Shown: positions 8,772-18,235 of the stretch, piece after piece
Layout of the letters: every line of letters begins with the position of its first letter
Position numbering within the stretch: the stretch's first letter is position 1
DNA from: Streptomyces sp. ADI95-17
GTDB lineage: Bacteria > Actinomycetota > Actinomycetes > Streptomycetales > Streptomycetaceae
DNA: 64,000 bases
Direction of reading: 5' to 3'
NCBI RefSeq assembly: GCF_003846175.1
Contig: NZ_ML123049.1
Location: 42,521 to 106,520 of the forward strand
The notes under the pieces: model-generated
The model's input: only the letters and a program-made list of their open reading frames with translations
Told to the model about the DNA's origin: nothing
Database searches by the model: none
Program-made: the position numbers and the translations under genes

Positions 8772-9644
8772 GTGAGCAACTCGCAGATCGCCTTCCTCAA
8801 GGGTCACGGCACCGAGAACGACTTCGTGATCGTTCCCGACCCAGACAACGCCATCGAGCTGCCCCCGTCCGCCGTCGCCCGGCTCTGCGACCGCCGGGCC
8901 GGCATCGGCGGTGACGGGCTGCTGCACGCCGTACGGTCCGCCGCGCACCCCGAGGCGCAGGCCATGGCGGCCGAGGCCGAATGGTTCATGGACTACCGCA
9001 ACGCGGACGGCTCGATCGCCGAGATGTGCGGCAACGGGGTCCGGGTCTTCGCCGGGTACCTCCAGCGCGCCGGACTCGTCGAGCAGGGCGACCTCGCCGT
9101 CGCGACCCGGGGCGGCGTGAAGAAGGTGCACATCGCCAAGGACGGCGCCATCACGGTCTCCATGGGGCGCGCGCTCCTGCCCGAGGACGGCGTCACGGTC
9201 AGCCTCGGCGGCCGCAGCTGGAACGCCCGCAACGTGAACATGGGCAACCCCCACGCGGTCGCCTTCGTCGACGATCTGGCCCACGCCGGCGACCTGCTCT
9301 CCGTACCGCCCTTCAGCCCCGCGGCCGTCTACCCCGACGGCGTCAACATCGAGTTCGTCGTGGACCGCGGACCGCGTCATGTCGCCATGCGGGTCCACGA
9401 GCGCGGCTCCGGTGAGACCCGCTCCTGCGGCACGGGCGCCTGCGCCGTGGCCGTCGCCGCGGCCCGCAGGGACGGCGCGGACCCCGCCAGGACCGGCACC
9501 CCGGTCACGTACACGGTCGATCTGCCGGGCGGCACCCTCCTGATCACCGAGATGCCGGACGGCGAGATCGAGATGACCGGCCCCGCCGTGATCGTTGCCG
9601 AGGGCGTGATCGACCCCGCCTGGCTCGAAACGGTGGCCGGTTAG
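8772..9644 (+). CDS. dapF: Diaminopimelate epimerase
   Basis: Converts LL- to meso-diaminopimelate in the lysine and peptidoglycan pathway. Streptomyces walls use LL-DAP, so its main role here may be lysine synthesis. The 290-residue protein has the two catalytic cysteines, C86 in MCGNGVRVF and C219 in RSCGTGACA, plus GHGTENDFVIV near the N-terminus and NMGNPHAV in the middle. GTG 8772 fits the family start and usual length. It is likely co-directional with, but independent of, the following rsh gene 140 bp downstream. Confidence 0.95.
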   Translation: MSNSQIAFLKGHGTENDFVIVPDPDNAIELPPSAVARLCDRRAGIGGDGLLHAVRSAAHPEAQAMAAEAEWFMDYRNADGSIAEMCGNGVRVFAGYLQRAGLVEQGDLAVATRGGVKKVHIAKDGAITVSMGRALLPEDGVTVSLGGRSWNARNVNMGNPHAVAFVDDLAHAGDLLSVPPFSPAAVYPDGVNIEFVVDRGPRHVAMRVHERGSGETRSCGTGACAVAVAAARRDGADPARTGTPVTYTVDLPGGTLLITEMPDGEIEMTGPAVIVAEGVIDPAWLETVAG

Positions 9645-9784
9645 GACTTCGCTCGAATGGGTGATCCGTTTCACGCTGGGCGAGAGCGGGACTCCGCCAC
9701 GTGGTGGGCTCGGTAGCATCAAGCACCGGCCCGGAGGCGCGACCGCATCTCCCCACCGCCGGTCGACGTCGCCGGAGGTGCCCC

Positions 9785-11950
9785 ATGAGCGCAGAGGCCA
9801 CCAGCCCAGGTGCCCCCATCCGCAGGCGGGGCCGTCCCCGGATCGATCTGCGCAGGCTCGGCCGCGTCGCGCTGCTCGGCCCCGTCTCCCGCGACCGGCT
9901 GCCCGACGCCATCGGCCATGTCGCCGAGGCCCACCGGGCCCACTACCCGGATGCCGACCTGTCGATCCTGCGCCGGGCCTATGTGCTCGCGGAGTCCTCG
10001 CACCGGGGGCAGATGCGCAAGAGCGGCGAGCCGTACATCACCCACCCGCTCGCGGTCACCCTGATCCTCGCCCAGCTCGGCGCGGAGACGACGACGCTCA
10101 CCGCATCACTGCTCCACGACACCGTCGAGGACACCGATGTGACCCTCGATCAGGTGCGGGACCAGTTCGGCAAAGAGGTCTGCTATCTCGTCGACGGCGT
10201 GACCAAGCTGGAGAAGGTCGACTACGGCGCGGCCGCCGAGCCGGAGACCTTCCGCAAGATGCTCGTCGCCACCGGGGACGACGTCCGGGTCATGTCGATC
10301 AAGCTCGCCGACCGGCTGCACAACATGCGCACCCTCGGCGTGATGCGGCCCGAGAAACAGGCCAGGATCGCCAAGGTCACCCGGGACGTGCTGATCCCGC
10401 TGGCCGAACGGCTCGGCGTGCAGGCCCTCAAGACCGAGCTGGAGGACCTCGTCTTCGCGATCCTCCACCCCGAGGAGTACGAACGGACCCGCGCGCTGAT
10501 CGACGCCGCCGCCGCGCGGACGGAGGGCTCCGGCGCCGCCCGGCAGGACCCGCTCGCGGCCATCGCCGAGAGCGTCACGACGGTGCTGCGGGAGGCCGGC
10601 ATCCCCGCCGAAGTCCTCATCAGGCCACGCCACTTCGTGTCCGTGCACCGGGTCGGCGTCAAACGCGGCGAACTGCGCGGCACCGACTTCGGCCGGCTGC
10701 TGGTGCTCGTCGGCGAGGACGCCGACTGCTACGCCGTGCTCGGCGAACTGCACACCTGTTTCACCCCGGTGATCTCCGAGTTCAAGGACTTCATCGCCGC
10801 CCCCAAGTTCAACCTGTACCAGTCGCTGCACACCGCCGTCGTGGGCGAGGACGGGGCGGTCGCCGAAGTCCTCATCCGCACCCACCGGATGCACAAGGTC
10901 GCCGAGGCCGGAGTCATCGCCCTCGGCAACCCGTACGCCGCGGACAGCGGCACCGGCCCCCAGCCCGCCGAACCCGCGGACGGGGAGCGCGCCGACCCCA
11001 CCCGGCCGGGCTGGCTCTCCCGGCTCCTCGAATGGCAGCAGTCCGCCACGGACCCCGACACCTTCTGGACCACGCTCCGCGCCGACCTGGCCCAGGACCG
11101 GGAGATCACGGTCTTCCGGACCGACGGCGGCACGCTCGGACTGCCCGCCGGGGCCAGCTGCGTCGACGCCGCCTACGCGCAGTACGGCGACGAGGCGCAC
11201 AACTGCATCGGCGCCCGGGTCAACGGCCGCCTGGCCACCCTCGGCACCGTGCTCAGCGACGGCGACACCGTGCAGCTGCTGCTCGCCGAGGACGCCGCCT
11301 CGGGCCCCTCGCCCGACTGGCTCGACCACGCCCGTACCCCCGCCGCCCGCATCGCCATCACCGGCTGGCTGGACGCCCACCCCGAGGACACCCAGCGCCC
11401 GCACGTCGGCCGGCCCGCCGGGACCGGACCCGGGCAGCACGGCCACGCCAGGCCCGGACCGCAGCCGCAGCAGACCACCGGCAGCGGGCCCGCCACGGCC
11501 GCGAGCGCCGTGGCGGACCGGCCGGACGCCCCCGTACGGCTCGCGGGCTGCTGCACCCCCGTACCCCCCGACGCCGTCACCGGATTCGTCGTACGCGGCG
11601 GCGCCGTCACCGTGCACCGGCTGGAATGCCCCGCCGTCGCCCGGATGCGATCCATCGGCCGGACACCGGTCGGGGTGAGCTGGACGGACTCCACCGAGTG
11701 CCGGGTCACACTGGTCGCCGAATCCTTCGGACGCCCCCGGCTGCTCGCCGACCTCACCGAGGCGATCGCGACGGCGGACGCGGCGATCATCTCCGCCACC
11801 GTCGAACCCCCCAGCGAACAGCGGGTCCGGCACACCTACACCCTGCAACTCCCCGACGCGGCCGGACTACCGGCCCTGATGCGCGCCATGCGTGACGTGC
11901 CCGGGGTGTACGACGTGAGCCGCGCCAAGCACCGCGCCGCCACCGTCTGA
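9785..11950 (+). CDS. rshA: RelA/SpoT homologue (RshA-like (p)ppGpp synthetase/hydrolase)
   Basis: Long Rsh protein of 721 residues. The HD hydrolase domain (about 45-230) has SLLHDTVEDTD and KLADRLHNMRT. The synthetase region (about 265-375) retains RPRH, a lone D in TDFGRLL, FKDFIAAPKFNLYQSLHT and EVLIRT, but lacks the usual YSI and ALRV strings and has L for Q in ExQIRT. A TGS domain (about 435-500), a zinc-finger-type segment with LAGCCTPVPPDAV and VHRLECPA (about 585-620) and a C-terminal ACT domain follow. This is the second, divergent Rsh of Streptomyces rather than the main RelA. An active hydrolase is well supported; synthetase activity is uncertain. Confidence 0.9.
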   Translation: MSAEATSPGAPIRRRGRPRIDLRRLGRVALLGPVSRDRLPDAIGHVAEAHRAHYPDADLSILRRAYVLAESSHRGQMRKSGEPYITHPLAVTLILAQLGAETTTLTASLLHDTVEDTDVTLDQVRDQFGKEVCYLVDGVTKLEKVDYGAAAEPETFRKMLVATGDDVRVMSIKLADRLHNMRTLGVMRPEKQARIAKVTRDVLIPLAERLGVQALKTELEDLVFAILHPEEYERTRALIDAAAARTEGSGAARQDPLAAIAESVTTVLREAGIPAEVLIRPRHFVSVHRVGVKRGELRGTDFGRLLVLVGEDADCYAVLGELHTCFTPVISEFKDFIAAPKFNLYQSLHTAVVGEDGAVAEVLIRTHRMHKVAEAGVIALGNPYAADSGTGPQPAEPADGERADPTRPGWLSRLLEWQQSATDPDTFWTTLRADLAQDREITVFRTDGGTLGLPAGASCVDAAYAQYGDEAHNCIGARVNGRLATLGTVLSDGDTVQLLLAEDAASGPSPDWLDHARTPAARIAITGWLDAHPEDTQRPHVGRPAGTGPGQHGHARPGPQPQQTTGSGPATAASAVADRPDAPVRLAGCCTPVPPDAVTGFVVRGGAVTVHRLECPAVARMRSIGRTPVGVSWTDSTECRVTLVAESFGRPRLLADLTEAIATADAAIISATVEPPSEQRVRHTYTLQLPDAAGLPALMRAMRDVPGVYDVSRAKHRAATV

Positions 11951-12046
11951 CCCCGCCGGGCAGGGCCATCCGCCACAGGTATCTCGTTCGGGTGGCGCGG
12001 CGCGCGCCGCGCCGGTTGGGCGGGACGTCGCTGGTAGCGGTAGTTC

Positions 12047-13501
12047 ATGCCGTTCATCTCCCGCCGTCTGCGGGCCGCCCTGCTGGCCACCGCATCAGCC
12101 ACCCTCGTCGCAGCCACCGTCCCCTCACCCGTGCCGCTCGGCATCGGCGATCCGCTCTTCCCCCACCTCGGCAACCCCGGGTACGACGTCCGCGCCTACG
12201 ACATCGGACTGACCTACCACGGCGACAACACCAAGCCGCTGGACGCCGTCACCAGGATCGACGCGCGGACCACCGAACCGCTCGACCGGATCAACCTCGA
12301 CTTCACCCGGGGCAAGGTCCGCACGGTCGAAGTCAACGGGCTGCGCGCCGACTTCGCCGTCAAGGACGAGGACCTGATCATCGAACCCATGGGCCGGCTC
12401 CCCGCCGGGGTGCCGCTGCGCATCACCGTCCGGCACACCAGCGACCCCGCCGGCGACCGGGACAGCGGCGGCTGGCTGCCCACCGCCGACGGTCTGGCCA
12501 TGGCCAATCAGGCCGACGCCGCGCACCGGGTCTTCCCGAGCAACGACCACCCCGCCGACAAGGCGTACTTCACCTTCCGGATCACCGCACCCAAGGACCT
12601 CACCGCGGTGGCCAACGGACTGCCCACCGGCACGGTCCGGCACGGTGCCGACACCACCTGGACCTACCGGACCGAGCACCCCATGGCCACCGAACTGGCC
12701 CAGGTCTCCATCGGCCGGTCCACCGTCATCGACCGGACCGGCCCGCACGGGCTGCCGATGCGCGACGTGGTGCCCACCGCCGACCGCAAGCGCCTCGAAC
12801 CCCTGCTCAGCAAGAGCCCCGCCCAGCTGGAATGGATGGAACAGCAGGTCGGTCGCTACCCCTTCGAGACGTACGGACTGCTTGTCGCCCACACCGAAAC
12901 CGGCTTCGAGCTGGAGACCCAGACGCTCTCGCTCTTCGAGCGCTCCCTGTTCGTCGGGACCGACTACCCCGAGTGGTACCTCGAATCGATCATGGTGCAC
13001 GAGCTCGCCCACCAGTGGTTCGGCGACAGCGTCTCCCCGCAGCGCTGGTCCGATCTGTGGCTCAACGAGGGACACGCCACCTGGTACGAGGCCCGCTATG
13101 CCGAGGACCACGCGGACAAGCCGCTGGAACGCCGGATGCGCGAGGCCTACACCAGGTCCGACGGCTGGCGGGCCGCGGGCGGTCCGCCGGCCCGCCCCGA
13201 CATCCCGGCGCCCGGACAGAAGCTCAGCCTGTTCCGGCCGGTGGTGTACGACGGCAGCGCGCTGATCCTCTACGCGCTGCGCCAGGAGATCGGCGAGAGC
13301 GCCTTCGGCCGGCTGGAGCGGAGCTGGGTGAAGAAGCACCGGGACGCCAGCGCCACCACCGAGGACTTCGTCCGCCTGGCGTCCCGGACCGCGGGCCGCG
13401 ACCTGACCTCGTTCCTCGACGGCTGGCTGTACGGGAAGAAGACCCCGCCGATGCCGGGGCACCCCGACTGGCACAGCAGCAAGCCCGCCGGACAGCGGTA
13501 A
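12047..13501 (+). CDS. Secreted M1-family zinc metallopeptidase
   Basis: Predicted secreted aminopeptidase of 484 residues. An N-terminal signal peptide (RRLRAALLATASATLVAA) precedes a beta-rich domain with the M1-like opening GNPGYDVRAYDIGLTY. The zinc site is H318-E319-x2-H322 in MVHELAHQWFGDSV with the distal ligand E341 in WLNEGHATW. The exopeptidase GAMEN motif is not present in standard form; the equivalent zone reads TGFELETQTLS, a known variant in secreted actinobacterial members. The C-terminal half includes the catalytic-domain helices and LYALRQEIG. It is monocistronic. The substrate is unknown. Confidence 0.9.
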   Translation: MPFISRRLRAALLATASATLVAATVPSPVPLGIGDPLFPHLGNPGYDVRAYDIGLTYHGDNTKPLDAVTRIDARTTEPLDRINLDFTRGKVRTVEVNGLRADFAVKDEDLIIEPMGRLPAGVPLRITVRHTSDPAGDRDSGGWLPTADGLAMANQADAAHRVFPSNDHPADKAYFTFRITAPKDLTAVANGLPTGTVRHGADTTWTYRTEHPMATELAQVSIGRSTVIDRTGPHGLPMRDVVPTADRKRLEPLLSKSPAQLEWMEQQVGRYPFETYGLLVAHTETGFELETQTLSLFERSLFVGTDYPEWYLESIMVHELAHQWFGDSVSPQRWSDLWLNEGHATWYEARYAEDHADKPLERRMREAYTRSDGWRAAGGPPARPDIPAPGQKLSLFRPVVYDGSALILYALRQEIGESAFGRLERSWVKKHRDASATTEDFVRLASRTAGRDLTSFLDGWLYGKKTPPMPGHPDWHSSKPAGQR

Positions 13502-13643
13502 ACCCGGGTGACGGGCGCGACGGACCGTGCCACTATCGACGAGTCGCCGCGGCGGCCGGACCGGGATTCCCGACAGCGGGAATCATCGGGAGGCGTCACG
13601 CGTTGTGACTGATGTAACGGACTTCCAACGACGTAAGGATCCA

Positions 13644-15164
13644 ATGACCTCCTCTTCTTCCCTTCCCCAGGACGCGCAGGATGCGCAGAGTGCTACGGAG
13701 AATGCCACCGAAAGCCTCACCGAGAGCCTTCGGGCCGACGCCCTGATGGAAGAGGACGTCGCCTGGAGCCACGAGATCGACGGAGAGCGGGACGGCGAGC
13801 AGTTCGACCGCTCCGAGCGGGCCGCGCTGCGGCGTGTGGCCGGGCTCTCCACCGAGCTCGAAGATGTCACCGAGGTCGAGTACCGACAGCTGCGCCTGGA
13901 GCGCGTGGTGCTGGTCGGCGTCTGGACGTCGGGGACCGTGCGTGACGCGGAGAACTCCCTCGCGGAGCTGGCCGCACTGGCGGAGACGGCGGGCGCCCAG
14001 GTGCTCGACGCCGTCTTCCAGCGCCGCGACAAGCCGGACCCGGCCACCTACATCGGTTCGGGCAAGGCGCTGGAGCTGCGCGACATCGTCCTCGAATCGG
14101 GGGCCGACACCGTCGTCTGCGACGGTGAGCTCAGCCCCGGTCAGCTGATTCACCTGGAAGACGTCGTCAAGGTCAAGGTGGTCGACCGGACCGCCCTGAT
14201 CCTCGACATCTTCGCCCAGCACGCCAAGTCCCGAGAGGGCAAGGCGCAGGTCTCGCTGGCACAGATGCAGTACATGCTGCCGCGGCTGCGCGGCTGGGGT
14301 CAGTCGCTCTCCCGTCAGATGGGTGGCGGCGGTTCCAGCGGCGGTGGCGGCATGGCCACCCGTGGTCCCGGTGAGACCAAGATCGAGACGGACCGGCGCC
14401 GGATCCGCGAGAAGATGGCGAAGATGCGCCGGGAGATCGCGGAGATGAAGACGGGCCGCGAGATCAAGCGCCAGGAGCGCAAGCGCAACAAGGTGCCGTC
14501 GGTCGCCATCGCCGGCTACACCAACGCGGGCAAGTCCTCACTGCTCAACCGGCTGACCGGTGCGGGCGTCCTGGTGGAGAACGCGCTGTTCGCCACCCTG
14601 GATCCGACCGTGCGCCGGGCCGAGACGCCGAGCGGCCGGCTCTACACCCTGGCCGACACCGTCGGGTTCGTACGGCATCTGCCGCACCACCTCGTCGAGG
14701 CGTTCCGCTCCACGATGGAGGAGGTCGGCGATTCCGACCTGATCCTGCATGTGGTGGACGGATCCCATCCGGCGCCGGAGGAGCAGCTCGCCGCGGTGCG
14801 CGAGGTGATCCGCGAAGTCGGCGCGGTGGACGTGCCCGAGATCGTGGTGGTCAACAAGGCGGACGCGGCCGATCCGCTGGTGCTCCAGCGACTGCTGCGC
14901 ATCGAGAAGCACGCGATCGCCGTCTCGGCGCGCACCGGGGCCGGTATCGAGGAGCTGCTCGCACTCATCGACACCGAACTGCCGAGGCCGTCGGTCGAGA
15001 TCGAGGCGCTCGTCCCGTACATCCAGGGCGGTGTCGTCTCCCGGGTGCATGCCGAGGGCGAGGTGATCTCCGAGGAGCACACGTCGGAGGGCACCCTGCT
15101 CAAGGCGCGGGTGCACGAGGAGCTGGCGGCCGAGCTCTCCTCGTTCGTCCCCGTGGCGCACTGA
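13644..15164 (+). CDS. hflX: Ribosome-associated GTPase HflX
   Basis: Ribosome-splitting and rescue GTPase of 506 residues. The N-terminal HflX domain includes RDKPDPATYIGSGK and CDGELSPGQLIHLED, followed by a glycine-rich linker (GGGGSSGGGGMATRGPGE) and the coiled helix KIETDRRRIREKMAKM. The G domain has G1 GYTNAGKSS (about 290-298), G2 DPTVR, G3 DTVGFV and G4 NKAD. ATG 13644 follows a weak AAGGAT. GTG 13605 follows a better GGGAGGC and would add 13 residues, so the true start may be upstream. A strong terminator closes the gene. Confidence 0.93.
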   Translation: MTSSSSLPQDAQDAQSATENATESLTESLRADALMEEDVAWSHEIDGERDGEQFDRSERAALRRVAGLSTELEDVTEVEYRQLRLERVVLVGVWTSGTVRDAENSLAELAALAETAGAQVLDAVFQRRDKPDPATYIGSGKALELRDIVLESGADTVVCDGELSPGQLIHLEDVVKVKVVDRTALILDIFAQHAKSREGKAQVSLAQMQYMLPRLRGWGQSLSRQMGGGGSSGGGGMATRGPGETKIETDRRRIREKMAKMRREIAEMKTGREIKRQERKRNKVPSVAIAGYTNAGKSSLLNRLTGAGVLVENALFATLDPTVRRAETPSGRLYTLADTVGFVRHLPHHLVEAFRSTMEEVGDSDLILHVVDGSHPAPEEQLAAVREVIREVGAVDVPEIVVVNKADAADPLVLQRLLRIEKHAIAVSARTGAGIEELLALIDTELPRPSVEIEALVPYIQGGVVSRVHAEGEVISEEHTSEGTLLKARVHEELAAELSSFVPVAH

Positions 15165-15186
15165 CCGCGGCGCGACAAGGCTCGTA

Positions 15187-15230
15187 ACGGCCGAAGGCCC
15201 GCCCCCGACCGGGGGCGGGCCTTCGGCCGT
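15187..15230. terminator. Bidirectional terminator hairpin after hflX
   Basis: A perfect 20-bp stem (15187-15206 with 15211-15230) around the loop GACC. It separates the convergent hflX and secreted protease genes and can serve both. It is the longest perfect hairpin seen in the window. Confidence 0.9.
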
Positions 15231-15249
15231 CATGAGGTGCCGGACGCCG

Positions 15250-16419
15250 TCAGCGGCCGGCGAACTTCTCGCTCATCGTGGTGAAGACGTCCTTGGCGCC
15301 CGGGCCCAGGTGGGGGCCGGCCAGCCAGCCCGAAGTCACCGGTCCGATGGACGTGTTGGAGACCAGCACCGACTTGCCGTCACTGCCGTTGCGGAACCAG
15401 CCGCCGCCGGACGACCCGCCGGTCATGGTGCAGCCGATGCGGTACATCGCCGGAGTGCTCGGGCTGATGGAGAGCCGCCCGGGGCGGTCGACGCATTTGT
15501 GCATGATCAGGCCGTCGTACGGGGGAGCGGCGGGGTATCCCCAGGCGCCCATGGCATCGATCCGCGAGATCTCGGGAGCGTCGAAGTCGACCGCCAGGGC
15601 GTTGCCCACGGTCTCCTCCAGGGACTTGGTGCCCTTCTCCGGCTTCACGTGCAGCACCGCGTAGTCGTAGGGGGCACCCTCGCCCCCGGTGGGGCCGCCG
15701 TCGGCGAGCCATTCACCCGAAGTCGTCGCCCAGTCCGCCCAGTACGCGCCGTACGGGGCGATCTCCTGCGGCTGCGCGTTCTTCAGCGCGGCGGCGGACT
15801 TGCCCTGGTCGTTGTACGCGGGCACGAAGACGATGTTGCGGTACCAGCCGCCCTTCGTACCGGCGTGCACACAGTGTCCGGCGGTCCACACCAGGTTGGA
15901 CCTGCCGGGGTTCTTCGGGTCCTTGACGACCGTGCCCGAGCAGACCATCGAGCCCTCGGGGGAGTCGAAGAACACCTTGCCGACCGGGGCCGCGTAGTCG
16001 TGGTACGGCGTCTTCTCGCGCTCGGCCCGGACCGGGGCGGGCTCGGGGTCGCTGACGCCCTGACCGCCGGAGACGTCGCCGGCCGCCATGGTCTTGGCCG
16101 GGTCCTTGGCCGACTTCATCCGGTCGGGCTTCCACAGCCCGTCGATGACCGGGTTGACGAAGTCCTTGGCCTCACGCAGCCACTTGTCCTTGTCCCAGTT
16201 CTTCCACTCGCCGTCCTTCCACTTCTCCGGGTCGACACCGTGCTTCTTCAGCGTCTCGGCCAGACCGTCGGGCAGGGAGCCGCCGGCGTCCTGGCCACCC
16301 GCGGAGTCGGCGGCGGGCTTGCCGGTCGCGTTGTCCTCGCTCGGGCCACAGGCCGTGGCCGTCAGCGCGAGCGCGGCGACGAGGCCGGTCGCGGCGAGCA
16401 GCGGACGTATGGATCGCAT
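15250..16419 (-). CDS. Secreted trypsin-like serine protease lipoprotein (copy A)
   Basis: Export signal MRSIRPLLAATGLVAALALT ends in a lipobox-like ATAC with C24, so it is probably a membrane-anchored lipoprotein. A linker with EWKNWDKDKWLREAKDF precedes the chymotrypsin-fold domain. The catalytic triad can be read as H182 (TAGHCVHAG), D252 (APYDYAVLHV) and S337 in GGSSGGGW, so the usual GDSGG is GSSGG. Paired cysteines (160/183, 309/330) fit disulfides. The 389-residue protein is a close paralogue of the next gene, about 270 bp upstream in transcription. Substrate unknown. Confidence 0.85.
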   Translation of the reverse strand: MRSIRPLLAATGLVAALALTATACGPSEDNATGKPAADSAGGQDAGGSLPDGLAETLKKHGVDPEKWKDGEWKNWDKDKWLREAKDFVNPVIDGLWKPDRMKSAKDPAKTMAAGDVSGGQGVSDPEPAPVRAEREKTPYHDYAAPVGKVFFDSPEGSMVCSGTVVKDPKNPGRSNLVWTAGHCVHAGTKGGWYRNIVFVPAYNDQGKSAAALKNAQPQEIAPYGAYWADWATTSGEWLADGGPTGGEGAPYDYAVLHVKPEKGTKSLEETVGNALAVDFDAPEISRIDAMGAWGYPAAPPYDGLIMHKCVDRPGRLSISPSTPAMYRIGCTMTGGSSGGGWFRNGSDGKSVLVSNTSIGPVTSGWLAGPHLGPGAKDVFTTMSEKFAGR

Positions 16420-16594
16420 GGAAAGGGTTCCCCCTGAAATTCCGAATTTGCCATGAACGTGTCATACGGTTCGGTGGCCGGACCAGCGGCCACCGAAGAT
16501 GCAGGGGCCCACCCTATGACGGTCCGGAGCATGTCCCTGCCGCGGCGGCACGGCCCGCGGGGAGCACGGCCGCCCGGCGGCGCCCCACGACGGA

Positions 16595-16635
16595 CAGGGG
16601 CCCCCGGCGCGCAACTGCCGCGCCGGGGGCCCCTG
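16595..16635. terminator. Terminator hairpin between the two protease paralogues
   Basis: A perfect 17-bp stem, CAGGGGCCCCCGGCGCG at 16595-16611 with its complement at 16619-16635 and a 7-nt loop. It lies 53 bp past the stop of the upstream protease gene (copy B), so the two paralogues are separate transcription units. Confidence 0.85.
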
Positions 16636-16687
16636 ATGTGCCGTCACCGTCACCGTTCCCGGAACCGGGCCGGACGACGGGCCGTCA

Positions 16688-17908
16688 TCACTGTCCCGCG
16701 TACTTCTTGCTGACCGACTCGTAGACGCCCTTGGCCTCTTTGCCGAACCGCGGCCCGGCCAGCCAGCCCGCGGTCACCGGCCCGATGGAGGTGTTCGAGA
16801 CCAGCGCGGGCTTGCCGTCCTGTCCGGCCGCGACCCAGCCGCCGCCGGACGACCCACCGGTCATGGTGCAGCCGATGCGGTACATCGTCGGGTCCTGCGC
16901 GGTCAGCGAGAGCCGGCCCGGCTTGTCCGCGCACTGGAACGCCTTCTGGCCGTCGTACGGCGGAGCGGCCGGGAAGCCGGTCGCCGTCATGCCGGCGATC
17001 TTCGGCACGGCCGGGGCGTTGAACTCGACGGGCAGCGCGGAACCGACCGTCTCCTCCAGGGACTTGCCCGTCGAGCCCTTCTCCGGCGTGACGTGCAGCA
17101 CCGCGAAGTCGTACGGCGCGCCCAGCCCGCCCATCGAGGAACCCTGCGAGATCCACTGGTCCGACGTCTGCGCCCAAGTGCCCCACCACACACCGTAGGG
17201 GGCGATCTCCTGCTTGGTCGCCTTCTTCAGCTCTGCCAGCGAGAGGCCCTGGTTGTTGTACGACGGCACGAAGGCGATGTTGCGGTACCAGCCGCCCTTC
17301 TTGCCGGCGTGCACACAGTGTCCGGCGGTCCACACCAGGTTGGACTTCCCGGGGTGCGCCGGGTCCTTCACCACGGTCGCGGAACAGACCATGGAGCCCT
17401 CGGGGCCGTCGAAGAGCAGCTTCCCGGACTCGGCGGCGTTGGCGTGGTACGGCGTACGGACACCCGCGGCCCGGACCGGCGCGGGCGTCGGGTCCGTCAC
17501 GCCGACGTCACCCGAGATGTCGTTGTCGACCGGCTTCTCCGGCGACTTGTCCGCGTCCCGCATCCGGTCCGGGTCCCACAGGCCCTCGATGATCGGGTTG
17601 ACGAAGTCCTTGGCCTCACGCAGCCACTTGTCCTTGTCCCAGTTCTTCCACTCGCCGTCCTTCCACTGGTCGAGATCGATCCCGTGTTCCTTCAGCCGGT
17701 CCTTCAGGTCGTCCGGGATGGTGATCTTCCCGTCCGAGGACTGGCCGGCGGGAACGCTCGGCTTGTCACTCGCGTTGTCCTCTTCGGGACCGCAGGCGGT
17801 GGCGGTCAACGCGAGGACCGCGGTGACCGCGGCAACGGCGAGCACCGACGAGGGCCGACGACGTGCCCTCCCCTGCCGTGCGGCGAGAGCCGGTCGAATG
17901 AGTCGCAT
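16688..17908 (-). CDS. Secreted trypsin-like serine protease lipoprotein (copy B)
   Basis: Protein of 406 residues with a longer arginine-rich signal peptide, the same ATAC lipobox (C39), the same EWKNWDKDKWLREAKDF segment and the same fold as its neighbour. The triad is H197 (TAGHCVHAG), D267 (APYDFAVLHV) and S354 in GGSSGGGW. The main differences are an acidic linker (KITIPDDLKDRL) and two inserted residues near GSTGKSLEE. The pair clearly arose by tandem duplication and then diverged mostly in the signal and linker regions. The function of the mature enzyme is unknown. Confidence 0.85.
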   Translation of the reverse strand: MRLIRPALAARQGRARRRPSSVLAVAAVTAVLALTATACGPEEDNASDKPSVPAGQSSDGKITIPDDLKDRLKEHGIDLDQWKDGEWKNWDKDKWLREAKDFVNPIIEGLWDPDRMRDADKSPEKPVDNDISGDVGVTDPTPAPVRAAGVRTPYHANAAESGKLLFDGPEGSMVCSATVVKDPAHPGKSNLVWTAGHCVHAGKKGGWYRNIAFVPSYNNQGLSLAELKKATKQEIAPYGVWWGTWAQTSDQWISQGSSMGGLGAPYDFAVLHVTPEKGSTGKSLEETVGSALPVEFNAPAVPKIAGMTATGFPAAPPYDGQKAFQCADKPGRLSLTAQDPTMYRIGCTMTGGSSGGGWVAAGQDGKPALVSNTSIGPVTAGWLAGPRFGKEAKGVYESVSKKYAGQ

Positions 17909-18235
17909 GTGGTGATCCCCCTGGGACTTCGTAACTCAACACTTCTGTACTGCACTGCGGTACTGCTCCGAGCCACCTGCTCCGAACATCCTGCGGACCC
18001 TCGGACGACTTTCCGAGGTCCTGTGCGGCCCCCACTATGCCGGTGCCGATGGGGACGGCGAGCGGCAGGGCCGCGGTTCCGCCTCCGCAAGGATCTTCCG
18101 ATTTACCCGTGATCCGCCGTGCCCGGCGTCGTTGGTACGTGCAAGGGACTCGGGAAAGCGTTCATCCCCGCAGTCCGCCCGTGCGCCGGCGTACCGATGT
18201 GCAACGCAACCGTTACAGCAGGAGGACCGACAGCC
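17909..18235. other. Divergent intergenic region, protease B and siderophore cluster
   Basis: This 327-bp region must hold the promoters of protease B (minus) and of the NIS siderophore cluster (plus). A GTACTGC direct repeat occurs near 17947 and 17960. I looked for a DmdR/IdeR-type iron box (TTAGGTTAGGCT-like) and saw none. An AGGAGG ribosome binding site lies upstream of the aminotransferase start at 18236. No gene was recognised here. Confidence 0.5.

Noticed and set aside
17909..18235. Iron box (DmdR/IdeR type) for the siderophore operon
   Set aside because: No TTAGGTTAGGCT-like site was found in the region, so iron control cannot be claimed from sequence.
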